From Selaginella moellendorffii (taxonomy: Eukaryota; Streptophyta; Lycopodiopsida; Selaginellales; Selaginellaceae), in NCBI RefSeq assembly GCF_000143415.4, contig NW_003314288.1, positions 1,241,504 through 1,305,503 on the forward strand: a DNA stretch of 64,000 bases. The letters are read 5' to 3'. The position numbers and the translations under genes are program-made. Below are positions 32,551 to 43,758 of this stretch, one piece after another (position 1 is the first letter of the stretch; each line of letters opens with the position of its first letter). The notes beneath the pieces are model-generated. The model searched no databases. It worked only from the letters and a program-made list of their open reading frames with translations, and was not told the DNA's origin.

Positions 32551-34328
32551 CTTCTCGAGTTCACTCTGCCTCAAAGTCCACCTCTATTGCAGTCGGGAAA
32601 CAACCCTGTCCAAACAGAGTAGGAGCTGTCTGTTTGGACTCCCCATATAAAAATCACTTTTCTTCTTTATCAAGCTCCTCACCACCTTTCATCAAAGCCA
32701 CCACCAATTCCCGCAACTTCCGCGTCCCATGTCTCCTTTCTTTCACCGGACAATCTGGTCTCAAGGCTCTGGCATTACTGGACTCGGGTGCAACTTCCTG
32801 CTTCATGGACACGGACTTTGCTGCCCGACATCACGTTCCTCTTTCTCCTACCATACGGGATTTGAGGGTTGAAGGCATCGGCGGGCATTTTGTGTCTCCA
32901 TCTTCTGGACTTAGGGAAACGTTGCCCGTTCGAGTACACATCGGGTCCACCGTCACCGATATCGCCTTCAACATCATCAACAGCAAGTCCTCCTCTGTGG
33001 TGCTCGGTCTTCCTTGGTTCCAACTACATCAGCCTCAAATCTGTTGGAAGGAATTACAGCTCATCTCTCCCACGGCTTCCCCTACTATTCATCGAGTCCG
33101 AATCAGGAAAAGTTCCCTAAACTCAAATCGGGGTTCTGTTCCTGACTCTATAAAGTTTTCACCCTCTTCTTTTTCCTCTCTTCCATCTTACACTGGACCG
33201 TATCCTCGTCTCATCATTCCATTTAGTCGTATGCCTCCTCCTATCTCCACAATCACTATGAAAGAACTCCTTCATGAAGAACCTCTTTTTCTTTTTGCTT
33301 TGCATGTTTTTCCTGTCAGTCTTCCTGAGAAGTATCATGATTTTGGGGATGTGTTTGACAAGAAAAAAGCTAGTGTACTGCCTGTTCATCGGCCTTATGA
33401 TTGTCCCATTGATTTACAGGAAGGAGCGTCACCTCCGTGGGGGCCTATCTATGGGTTATCCCCGTCTGAGCTTAAGGCCCTCAAAGAGTACGTGGATGAG
33501 AACCTTGCCTCGGGCTACATTCAGCATTCGCAGTCCCCGGCTGGAGCGCCTGTCTTCTTTGTCAAGAAGAAGGATGGGAGCTTGCGGCTAGTCATTGACT
33601 ACCGAGGTTTGAACAAGGTGATTGTTCGGAACCGTTATCCGCTGCCCCTGATCTCGGACCTGTTGGAACGTCTCGGCGGTGCCCGCTTCTTCACCAAGAT
33701 CGACCTCCGTGGAGCATACAACCTGATCCGGATCCGGCCTGGTGATGAATGGAAGACTGCGTTCCGAACCCGCTATGGCCACTTCGAGTACACTGTCATG
33801 CCATTTGGCTTGACAAATGCTCCAGCAGTTTTCCAACACATGGCGAACGACATCTTTCGGGAGTTTCTTGATCAGATGGTGATCGTCTACCTCGATGACA
33901 TCCTCATCTACTCAAAAACTCAGGAGGAGCATGACGAACATGTACGCAAGGTGCTAGCGAAGCTGCGAGAACACGGCCTATACGCGAAGCTTGAGAAATG
34001 TTCCTTTGATCAGCAGTCTGTGGAGTTCCTTGGGTACATTGTCACTCCTGAGGGTATCATGATGGATCCTGCCAAAGTCAAGACTATTCTCGAATGGGAG
34101 CCTCCACAATCAATGTCGGACGTTCAGGTTTTCCTTGGCTTCGCCAACTTCTACCGCAAATTCATTGCTCACTACTCTGACATTGTCCTTCCTCTTACAC
34201 ATCTCACTCGCAAGGATGTTCCCTTCTCTTGGTCTGCTGCTGCCCAGTAGGCCTTCGACACACTCAAGGCGGCCTTCAGTTCTGCTCCTGTCTTGATCCA
34301 TGCTGATTCCTCACAACCTTTCTTCATG
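32529..34328 (+). pseudogene. pol: Truncated pol of the second gypsy lineage (protease, RT)
   Basis: The frame is open from 32529 to a TAG at 34248. Protease has ALLDSGATSCFMD. Reverse transcriptase has VFFVKKKDGSLRLVIDYRGL, FFTKIDLRGAYNLIRI, FEYTVMPFGLTNAP and the catalytic YLDDILIYS. The TAG interrupts the conserved WSAAAQ-AFDTLKAAFSSAP connection, where a Gln codon (CAG) is expected. The frame then continues into the first RNase H residues (HADSSQPFF) and is cut off at about 34328, where hexamer-repeat DNA begins. RNase H, integrase and the 3' LTR are missing, so this copy is dead. Confidence 0.88.
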
Positions 34329-34330
34329 AG

Positions 34331-34683
34331 ATGGAGTCCGAGATGAGTTTGAGATGGAGTCCGAAATGGACCTGAGATGGAGTCCAAGATGGACTTGAAA
34401 TGGAGTCTAAAATGGAGTCCTAGATAGACCCAAGATGAAGTCTGAGATGGAATCTGAGAAGGACCCGAGATAGAGTCCGAGATGGAGTCTGAAAAGGATC
34501 CAAGATAGAGTCTGAGAGGGACCTAAGATGGAGTCCGAGGTCAAGACCGAGAACGAGATTGAGACCGAGATTGAGACCGAGACCGAGATTGAGACCGAGA
34601 CCAAGACTGAGACCAAGACCAAGACTGAGACCGAGACCGAGTCTAAATCTAAGTCCAAGTTCGAGTCCGAGTTTGAGTCTGAG
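34331..34683 (+). repeat. GAGATGGAGTCC / GAGACCGAGATT hexamer array
   Basis: About 350 bp of six-base units: GAGATGGAGTCC-like in the first half, GAGACCGAGATT-like in the second. It truncates the gypsy pol gene and leads straight into the GTGAAAGCCC module at 34684. Frames through it (ETETETE on plus, SVSVSLV on minus) are repeat by-products. Confidence 0.85.
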
Positions 34684-35470
34684 GGTGAAAGCCCAAAGCA
34701 TTCGTCTCCCAGACCCTAAGGGGCTTGGTAAGCTCTAAAAGTATAGTAGGGGGAAGACTCTAGTGGAGCCAATTTAGCTAGGAAAGGCTAGTGTGACCAA
34801 GAAAGGTTATACCTATTTGTTGAGTGATGATATAACCACTAAGGAGTCAAATGGTAGAATGAATACGAACAAACAAGCGGGGTAATTTGGTGAATTGTTC
34901 AAGAGTCAGATTTAACTTCCCCAGGAGATCAAACAGTCAATGCTCCCAATCCAAATGTGGGTGGTATTACCTATTTGGATACCTAGCATGGCTCATTGAA
35001 ACTTCACTCTAGCCACATCGCTAGAGCACCTAAAGGCAAAAGGTGGGGAGAGTATTTATAAGGTTTATATAGGGTTGTAGTGTTTTGAAATGTTGCCTCA
35101 AAGTCCCAGAGTGTGGAAAAGAAGAGGAATAATCCTCTAGTGTAGTGACTAAAGATATGGTCATATGGTGAGGAATTCCCAGAGGACAGTGGGATTTAAT
35201 GGTCAGGCCTTTGGGCCTTGATCCAGTGGTGGTGTTAGCAAGCACAACCATAAATAAAGAGGGACTTGGTGGGGACAAAAGAAGGGATATTAAGGAAGGG
35301 TATTCTTTATGTCTTTGAGCACTTTAAGGGTGTTAAAGTGTGGTTAAGGGATGATCATTCATGGATGGATGGCCCAGTTTTTGGGAAACGGGATTGTGAT
35401 GTAGGTAGTGTTAGACCACCAATGTGATAAAAGTGAATGGGTATGGATTTAGTGTAATATGTTGATTTAT
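34684..35470 (+). repeat. Repeat family X copy (direct)
   Basis: Inverted counterpart of 28619-29395, starting with GGTGAAAGCCCAAAGC and GTATAGTAGGGG. It keeps a DDHSWMDG coding trace near 35360. More decayed than its partner. Confidence 0.65.
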
Positions 35471-35659
35471 TAGTGATACCTTTGAGTGTCAATTATGGGA
35501 TCGGACATGTGGAGCACTTGGACCAAGTGCAAAACTTGAGTGGCATAAATGTCATTCTCAGGGCCAACAAATCCTTAAGTTTGGAATAAAATTTATGGAG
35601 GTTGTGAGTGAGATTCTTCCATGTGGTTGAAAGTGTGGTTATGTGACTAAAGTAAAATA

Positions 35660-36388
35660 AAAAATTTAGTCACTTATAGGCATCTTCTCTTTTAAGTTGG
35701 TGAAAGGTCTTAGGATACTTGGGGTTAAGCATCATTAGGTTTAAGTAATATTAAGATTGGGTAACTTTTTAGAAAGTTTAAATTCAAGAGTTTATATTTA
35801 GTATCAGGGTCTGACTCTAGTAGTTAGCTAGGTTAATCATATTATATATTAGTTAGCTAGGGGAATCACACCACATATTAAGATTAACATTTGGCAGTCT
35901 AGTATAGGATATGCTAGACTCAAGGGGTAGGGTCTAATTCTATTACATAGCTAGAGAAATCATTTTATATATTGAGATTAATATTAGTATAGGTTATGTT
36001 AAACTTGAGGGTAAGGTGTCAAAAAAGTAAAGTAATTGTGACTTTTAGCTTTCATTTATGGGGGCATTAACTTGGCCACCTTCCAGTCACCATGGTCCTT
36101 CTTTTAAGGTCTACCAAACTTTGGTTCTCCCTCTAGATCCACCATATTGAATATTCCTTTAGAATATTTTTGCCCCACTCATCAGGCACAAGAATCGAAT
36201 AAGGCTCTGATACCAATGTTAGGATCCTATCCCTTACACCCTAAGCCAAGTAGGGAAGTGTGGTGAATTGTAAGCAACTATAGAGAACAACTTGAGAAAC
36301 TATTTATACAATTAAAAATTTTAAGATACTTTGGGTTAATTATTCTTGACTTTGAACCTCCTAGGAAGTGCAAATTCAAGATCTTACA
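35660..36388 (+). mobile_element. Decayed TRIM copy
   Basis: The left LTR remnant (about 35660-35798) matches the TRIM LTR reverse complement (GGTCTTAGGATACTTGGGGT, AATTCAAGAG). A primer-site remnant follows (TTTAGTATCAGGGTCTGACT at about 35798), then internal words shared with 13004-13210 (AATCACACCACATATT, AAGGGGTAGGGT). The right LTR remnant is 36269-36388 (TGTAAGCAACT to GATCTTACA). A minus-oriented CTCTGATACCA primer-site motif at 36205-36215 hints at a further nested element. Confidence 0.65.
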
Positions 36389-37464
36389 AAAATCAAAGAA
36401 ACACTTCACACTTTTAAAGGAATGAAAAAACTCCTAAAAAACAATGATAAAACAGAGACTTTCTATGGCATTTATAACTAGGTAAATGCAATTAATTTGA
36501 AACTTTGGCAAAAGTAAATTAACCCTTGGAGTAGAGGAACATTCAACACCAAAACTACTCAAAGACTTTTTTAAAGAAATAAAAACAATATTCTTAATTT
36601 CACATACTTGCTCAATATCTAAATTAGTATGAAGAGGACTCCAACATTGGATTGAGAATAAAAATAATAAGAGTTATAAATAATTGATATGCCAAAAAAA
36701 AAGAAATATTGTAAATAAGGAACATTAAAAGGTGGGTTAGGCCAAAAAATAAAAAAAGGTTGGGAAAGAGGAAAAGGCAAAAAAGAAAAGATCAAATAAT
36801 AGATTGAAGGATTGATATTTATCATACAAATTTTTTAACTGATCTTTAAAGCTATGTCCATAATAATCAAGGTCCACATCATAAATAAAATCATAAACAT
36901 AGTTATTTCATAACTTGATCCTCAAACATTCTTTAAAAATGGAATAACATCATTTATAGCAATGTTATAATTATGTTTCACATGAACCAAAGATAACAAG
37001 GCACCAAGAACAAAAAAAATTATATAATGATATCCCATAAAAGCTAGAGATAACAACACACTAAAGACAAGCACAATATTAATATGATTACACTCTATAT
37101 TCCAAAAGCTCAATCTAACATAGAAGGGTCAAGAACTTTAAATGATATACTCTTTAATCTATGACAGTGTGGCATGGCATAAGAAAAGAATACAATGAAG
37201 ATAAAAAAAAAAAAATCTAAACACAATAATAACTAAAAGTTTAGATCTGGCAAAAAACTAATATAGATTTAGAGAAAAAAAAACAATAAAACAAAATCAA
37301 AAGCATAATCCTAAACATTAAGTAAAGCCCATTACCTTTCTTTTCCACCAATGTAAATGCTTGGGATATAAGAATAAATGTATTAATTAAGAAGGAATAG
37401 ACTAGATTCAGTTACAAATACATATATACATACAAATTCTCTTTAATCCAAAAAGACCTTCGTA
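36389..37464. other. AT-rich boundary between repeats and gene-rich DNA
   Basis: A-rich intergenic sequence with several A-runs. The short open frames are of random type. The 3' end of the PPR gene's transcript presumably lies near 37400. No gene or element end was recognised. Confidence 0.6.
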
Positions 37465-39867
37465 TCAACCTGTGGAGCCTTGGTAAATGTTAGCCATCAA
37501 TGAGTAGGCAGAGGCATCGCCACCATCGCCCATCTCCACCAGTGCCTCAAATGCAAGCTTTCCCACACCACTGCTTCCCCACTTTCTACACGAGCTCATG
37601 AGAGACTTCCACGCTGCTGGGCTTGCTCTCACAGGCATGATCCTGAGAATCTGGATTGCCGCATCTAACTCGTTGGCCCGGCCGAGAAGATCGATCAAAC
37701 AAGTATAGTGGTCGATGCCTGGAGCCAGGCCAAACTCCCGAGTCATCCTCTCGAAGTAGAGCTTGCCTCTGGCCACGAGACCTCCATGGCTGCAAGCCGT
37801 GAGAAGGCAAACGAAGGTGATGGCATCGGGCTTGCAGCCCTCGTCTAGCATGCTTGCAAAGAGATGGAAGACGTCGTTGGTGTCTCCCTGGCGACTGGAA
37901 CCGGCAATGATCGTGTTCCAGGCGACCACATCTTTGCTTGCCAGTGACTCGAAGATCTGGAGGGTGTGGAGCATGCTTCCACATTTCCCATACACGTCCA
38001 TGAGTGAGTTTGCAAGGATACCGTTGTTCTCCATTCCACACCGGCATATATCGCCATGGATTGGAGCTAGAGCTGCCAGGCTTCCACACGACTTGAGAGC
38101 GGCGACGAAGGTCTGTGCTCCAGGCTCCCACTCTCTCATCTCCAATCTCATCACCGAGAAGAGCTCCAGAGCGAGAGAGAACTCCCCGTTTTCAGCATAG
38201 CCGAGGAGGAGTGCTGTCCAGGAGACGACGTTGTGGCAAGGCATGGTGTCGAAAACCAAGCGAGCATCATCCAAAACACTCCCACACTTTGCGTAGACGT
38301 CCACCAGCGTGTTGGCCAGGAAGGTTTCGGTGTCAAGCCGGGCTTCCAGTGCTCGAGAGTGCACCAGCATCGCGTTTTCAAGACTTTGAAGCTTGACTAG
38401 CTTCCCATCGATCTTTCGGCCAGCTTCTTTCATCGCAAGACTGGCACAGGCGGCGAGAGCAGCGAGAAAACTGGGTGTATCGGCACTGCATCCTTCGTCT
38501 TGCATCCGAAAGAAGAGACTTAGGCTGGTTTCTTCCAGGCCTTTCTCGGTGTAGCCAAGGATGAGGGACGTCCACAGCACAACATCTCGACGAGGAGCAC
38601 TGTCAAAAACTTGGCGAGCTTCTTCCAAGCTCCCACACTTGGCGTACACGTCTACCAGGCGGCTGGCCACGAACAAGTCCGAGTCGTAGCAAAGGCTCGA
38701 CGCTTGCGAATGGATCACTCTTGCTTTCTCCAAAGAAGCGATCTTCACGAGCTTTCCATCGGCTTCCCGGGCTTGTTCTCTGGCGGCCACGCTCGTCAAG
38801 GCCTTGAGAGCGGCGACGAAGACGAGCTTGTCTGGCTGGAAGTTTCTCATCTGGTCGAACAGTGCCAAAGCTAGCTCTCCCTGTCCACTGTCTGTATACC
38901 CGAGCATCAAAGAAGTCCAAGAAGCCAAGCTATGGCACGGCATCCCATCAAAGACCCTCCTGGAATCCACCATGCTTCCACACTTTCCATACATGTCGAT
39001 CAGACTGTTCCTCACCCGGACGTCACAGTCGAATCCAAGACTCGCAGCTCGAGCATGCACGTCCCTGCCTCTTTCCAGAGCTCTCCATCTCACAAAGCTC
39101 CCATCTCCGGCTAGAGTTCTCTCCTCCCTGGCTGCCAAGCTGCCGCAAGCGTTTAACGCAGTCACGAAAGTCACAGCGTCGGCTTCCATGTCTCGAGCTT
39201 CCATCCGTGCAAGCAACTCCAAAGCCATCTCCTCCTGCTTGTTCTCGACATACCCGGCCATGAGCGACGTCCAAGAGACCTTGTCCGGGTGCTTGATCCC
39301 CTCGAAAACCCTGCGCGATTCCTCCAGGCTCCCACACTTGATATACATGGCGATCAAGCTGCTAGTCACGAAACCATCAGTGTCAAACCCACACTCGGAA
39401 GCTTTCGAGTGAAGCGCCATACCTTTGTGGAGCGAGCTCGGTTTCACGAGCTTTCCATGGACGCGCTGGGCCTCCTCCTTGGCAGCGACGCTGGAGCAAG
39501 CCTTGAGCGCCGCAACGAGAGCTCGAGCGTTGGGCTGGCAGCCGTGGGCCTGCATTTCCTCAAAGAGCTCCAGGGCCGTGTCGCCATAGCCACTGTCCGT
39601 GTAGCCCAGCATCAAAGCCGTCCAGGAGACGATACCGCGGTGGGGCATCTTGTCGAAGACGGCGCGAGCCTCGGCCATGGCGCCACACTTGGAGTACATG
39701 CTGATGAGCGTGTTGGCCACGAATGGAATGGAGTCGTCCCCGGGGATGGCGGCATCGGAGTGGAGGATCCGACCTCTTTCCAAATCCCTGGAGCTGCCGC
39801 AAGATTTCAGTGCCGCCACGAGATGGCCGAGGCTACTCACCCCCGATTTTGGCTGCTGCAAATGCAT
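37465..39867 (-). CDS. PLS-class pentatricopeptide-repeat protein, 800 aa
   Basis: A single exon starting at the ATG at 39865-39867 (MHLQQPKSGVSS) and ending TGA-free up to the stop at 37465. Tandem helical repeats of the P/L/S kind run through almost the whole protein: NTLISMYSKCGAMAEARAVF, SLIAMYIKCGSLEESRRVFE, SLIDMYGKCGSMVDSRRVFD, and VVSWTALLLGYAENG. The C-terminus (DHYTCLIDLLGRANELDAAI, AAWKSLMSSCRKWG, SAYSLMANIYQG) is the E-type extension, and there is no DYW deaminase domain. Such proteins bind organelle RNA for editing, splicing or stability; the target cannot be inferred. No clear transit peptide is visible. It is head-to-head with the PTGES2-like gene, 146 bp between start codons. 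Confidence 0.93.
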   Translation of the reverse strand: MHLQQPKSGVSSLGHLVAALKSCGSSRDLERGRILHSDAAIPGDDSIPFVANTLISMYSKCGAMAEARAVFDKMPHRGIVSWTALMLGYTDSGYGDTALELFEEMQAHGCQPNARALVAALKACSSVAAKEEAQRVHGKLVKPSSLHKGMALHSKASECGFDTDGFVTSSLIAMYIKCGSLEESRRVFEGIKHPDKVSWTSLMAGYVENKQEEMALELLARMEARDMEADAVTFVTALNACGSLAAREERTLAGDGSFVRWRALERGRDVHARAASLGFDCDVRVRNSLIDMYGKCGSMVDSRRVFDGMPCHSLASWTSLMLGYTDSGQGELALALFDQMRNFQPDKLVFVAALKALTSVAAREQAREADGKLVKIASLEKARVIHSQASSLCYDSDLFVASRLVDVYAKCGSLEEARQVFDSAPRRDVVLWTSLILGYTEKGLEETSLSLFFRMQDEGCSADTPSFLAALAACASLAMKEAGRKIDGKLVKLQSLENAMLVHSRALEARLDTETFLANTLVDVYAKCGSVLDDARLVFDTMPCHNVVSWTALLLGYAENGEFSLALELFSVMRLEMREWEPGAQTFVAALKSCGSLAALAPIHGDICRCGMENNGILANSLMDVYGKCGSMLHTLQIFESLASKDVVAWNTIIAGSSRQGDTNDVFHLFASMLDEGCKPDAITFVCLLTACSHGGLVARGKLYFERMTREFGLAPGIDHYTCLIDLLGRANELDAAIQILRIMPVRASPAAWKSLMSSCRKWGSSGVGKLAFEALVEMGDGGDASAYSLMANIYQGSTG

Positions 39868-40013
39868 TGTCCGCGACTCAAGCTCTACCTAGAACCCTAA
39901 AATCTCTTTTTTCCCGCTGGAAGATACACCGCCTTTCGGGGAGAATATTCATCCGAGAATATTCTCTTTCCCGAACACTCAAGAACCAGGGCAAGAGTGT
40001 TTTGGTTCGTTTG
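39868..40013. promoter_or_regulatory. Bidirectional promoter with two GAATATTC elements
   Basis: 146 bp separate divergent start codons. Two GAATATTC palindromes (39943-39950 and 39957-39964) lie in it, fitting the GAAnnTTC core bound by heat-shock factors. Confidence 0.45.
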
Positions 40014-41370
<1,357 letters not shown>

Positions 41371-41757
41371 CTTTCAGCCTCTTTTCTTCGGTGGATCGAT
41401 CGAGCCATAGAGAAGTTGCAAAGTAGAGCCACTAGAGAGAAAATAAGAACAGTGGATGTTCTTCGCAGTTTTGGAATATACGGTGTCGTACGTGGCTGCA
41501 TTCTGTTGGACTACGTGTGCCGTTCACACACCACACTTAATGCGGATAGTTCGCTGTCCACGTGGCAAAGTGCAATAGGCTGTATTTCTAAAGGCGATAG
41601 GGCGATAGTTTTGCTGGGGAGAGGAGAGAGAGAGAGAGAGAGAGAGAGCGAGGAGGGCTCGATTTTGTTCTTCCTGGGCGATCGATCGATCCCTGGAAAG
41701 CTCTTTGGCGCAGCGGCGCCGGTCTTCGGCGCATGGATTAGCACAGATCGCTCCGCA

Positions 41758-43113
41758 ATGAGGTTCGTAGCTTGTTCTAGTTGTCGATTGGAGACTGGAG
41801 TCGTTGCTTCGCAGAAATCTGTGTCAAATTCCCCAGGAGTAGCCGCAGGAGGAAGCAACAGGGTAGGATTGATAGGGAGTGTAGTAGTGTGTAGTAGCCA
41901 GAATCGTCATGGGGGTTTTCTTGGGTGGAGCATCAGGGCAAAGCGTGGTGCTTCTCATTCTTCCGGTTCTCACAAGGTCTTCATTCTAGATTCTTCGTCA
42001 TCGTCGCTTGCCCGGCATAGATCGCATCGACGGGCTGGCAAATGCAATGCAATCTTGGAAGACCAAGGGTCGAGCGCTTCGTTTGGCACGGGAATTTGGA
42101 ATAGCTTCTCCGAGTTCTTCCGGATAGTGATCCAGCAGGAGGAGAGCCCGCTCTTGGGCGAGAGTTCTTCGACGTCAGGCATCCATCTCCACAAGAGTTT
42201 GAGCGAGCTGCCTTTGATCCACGTCTGCCCGACGTCCATCCCGGCTGCCCACGACCTCGACTCGGCGGACGAGGTGTTGAGCCAGCTTCTCTACGCGGGC
42301 TTCGGCAGGATCGGCTCCACTTTGGACGGTTTGCTCGCCGTGATCTTCCCCTCGCTCGGCGATCCCAGCGGCGACATGGCGGACGTGAAGATGGATCCAG
42401 TCGCGGAGCTGTGCGCTCCGTCCAGCCGCTGCGTCACGGCCGAGGATTTCTCCGGCTCGCTCGACCAGTTCTACGCATGGCTCAAGGAGAGGCTCCCGCA
42501 GGGTGGCGCTCAGTTGGATCTCTGGGGAACAGCTCCAGGAACCAAGCGCGTCGCCAACTTATGGCGAGAGCTCCTGGAGGGCGAGATCTCCCTCGAGGAC
42601 TCGCGCCCGCCCAAGCGGACTGTTCACGTCGCGAGCGTCCAGATCGTGAACGAGAGCGGCGAGATGCTGGTGGAAGCGTACCAGGAGATGGCGGACGGGA
42701 GGATCCGGCCCAGGAACCGGCCACTCTCGGAGAAGATGCGGCCCGGCGAGAGCGTGGAGGAGGCGTGCTTGCGCGGGATCTCGGAGGAGCTGGGCTGCGC
42801 GATCGATCAGGTGGCGCTGCTGCGCGAGAGCTACCAGAGAGTGGAGGAGGAGCGGGAGTCCTTCTCCTATCCGGGGCTCTCGACCAGGTACGTGATCCAT
42901 ACGATCACCGCGCATGTCAAGCAGCTCCCTCAAACGGACTTTGACACGGAGGAGGACGAGGATGGGAATGGCGGTGGCGGCGGCAGCGGTGGCGGTGGCG
43001 GAGCGGCGGTGTTGGTGGTCGCCAGTGGAAGAACCGCGACTGCTACCAGCTGCCTGGGCGGCGCGGTGGGCGTGAGGAAACATTTTTGGAAGTGGGTACA
43101 ACAAGCTCCATAG
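41758..43113 (+). CDS. Nudix-like protein with plastid-type leader, 451 aa
   Basis: One open frame from the ATG at 41758; the frame is open upstream but passes through a GA microsatellite (41620-41650), so that part is taken as 5' UTR. The first ~100 residues are Ser/Arg-rich, like a chloroplast transit peptide. A conserved-looking middle region follows (ELPLIHVCPTSIPAAHDLDS; DQFYAWLKERLPQGGAQLDL). The C-terminal third is a Nudix fold (HVASVQIVNESGEMLVEAYQ) with box GESVEEACLRGISEELGCAI. The second half of the box keeps R..EE.G, but Gly stands where the metal-binding Glu of REUxEE is usual, so activity is uncertain. A Gly-rich tail after about residue 400 could mean that the model runs past a missed intron. 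Confidence 0.7.
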   Translation: MRFVACSSCRLETGVVASQKSVSNSPGVAAGGSNRVGLIGSVVVCSSQNRHGGFLGWSIRAKRGASHSSGSHKVFILDSSSSSLARHRSHRRAGKCNAILEDQGSSASFGTGIWNSFSEFFRIVIQQEESPLLGESSSTSGIHLHKSLSELPLIHVCPTSIPAAHDLDSADEVLSQLLYAGFGRIGSTLDGLLAVIFPSLGDPSGDMADVKMDPVAELCAPSSRCVTAEDFSGSLDQFYAWLKERLPQGGAQLDLWGTAPGTKRVANLWRELLEGEISLEDSRPPKRTVHVASVQIVNESGEMLVEAYQEMADGRIRPRNRPLSEKMRPGESVEEACLRGISEELGCAIDQVALLRESYQRVEEERESFSYPGLSTRYVIHTITAHVKQLPQTDFDTEEDEDGNGGGGGSGGGGGAAVLVVASGRTATATSCLGGAVGVRKHFWKWVQQAP

Positions 43114-43758
43114 CATAAAAATCATGGAATTCCCGCGAAATAACTTCGTAGATATAATGATCATTTATCTCTTCCATGGTTTAGATTTTATTTGATAAAG
43201 GTCATCAAGGGCGTGACGTGAGGGAATATGTTCGGGAATAATCTTGTGAGAGGGATGCTGACGCCGTGTCAGCAGACAGTGGTGCCAGCTCAGCTGGCCA
43301 GACATGTCACACGAATGATGTCCCCCTCAACTGCATTTTAAGATGATTGGTTTCTAGCCAAAGTATCGCTACGCTTGATTTAGTAGAGCGTGCTAAGCCC
43401 AGACTAAACAAATATCTATATTTGAATGGACGCGCCGACGTGGGGTTCGAATCCTGCCAACACAAAATCTTGAAACGAAGCGCGTTAAAAAAGTGTTTTT
43501 TCTTTTAATCTTTTCAAACTCTCTCCCTGGCTCGACGCTCGACGCTCTCTGTGAGTTCTTGGTCCTTTGTTCTTTCTTTCTTCTCGCGAGAGAGAGAGAG
43601 AGAGAGGGAGGGAGAGAGGAGGCGCCGCGCCACTGGCGTGCTGCTCTTGGGAGGAGGGATTCGGCCCATTGGGGATGGAGGCGGCGAGCATTCCAGCGGA
43701 TTGGCGGTGGATTCTTTGATCGAGGATCTTGGAGGTGAGGGAAGAAAGAGCTCCGGCT
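43114..43758. promoter_or_regulatory. Intergenic region and 5' leader with GA tract
   Basis: No gene was recognised. A B-box-like word GGTTCGAATCC sits at about 43444-43454 without a foldable tRNA. A GA microsatellite (about 43589-43608) lies in the probable 5' UTR of the next gene. Confidence 0.45.

Noticed and set aside
1-36400. Possible CRISPR-like or satellite arrays
   Set aside because: The repeats are plant transposons, hexamer arrays and minisatellites; there are no regularly spaced unique spacers and the window is eukaryotic.
36619-37113. Hydrophobic minus-strand frames of 63-68 codons
   Set aside because: AT-rich composition produces Phe/Ile/Tyr-rich frames by chance; no start context or homologous pattern.
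39289-39900. 203-codon plus-strand frame opposite the first PPR gene
   Set aside because: Antisense shadow of a long repeat-containing gene; no independent support.
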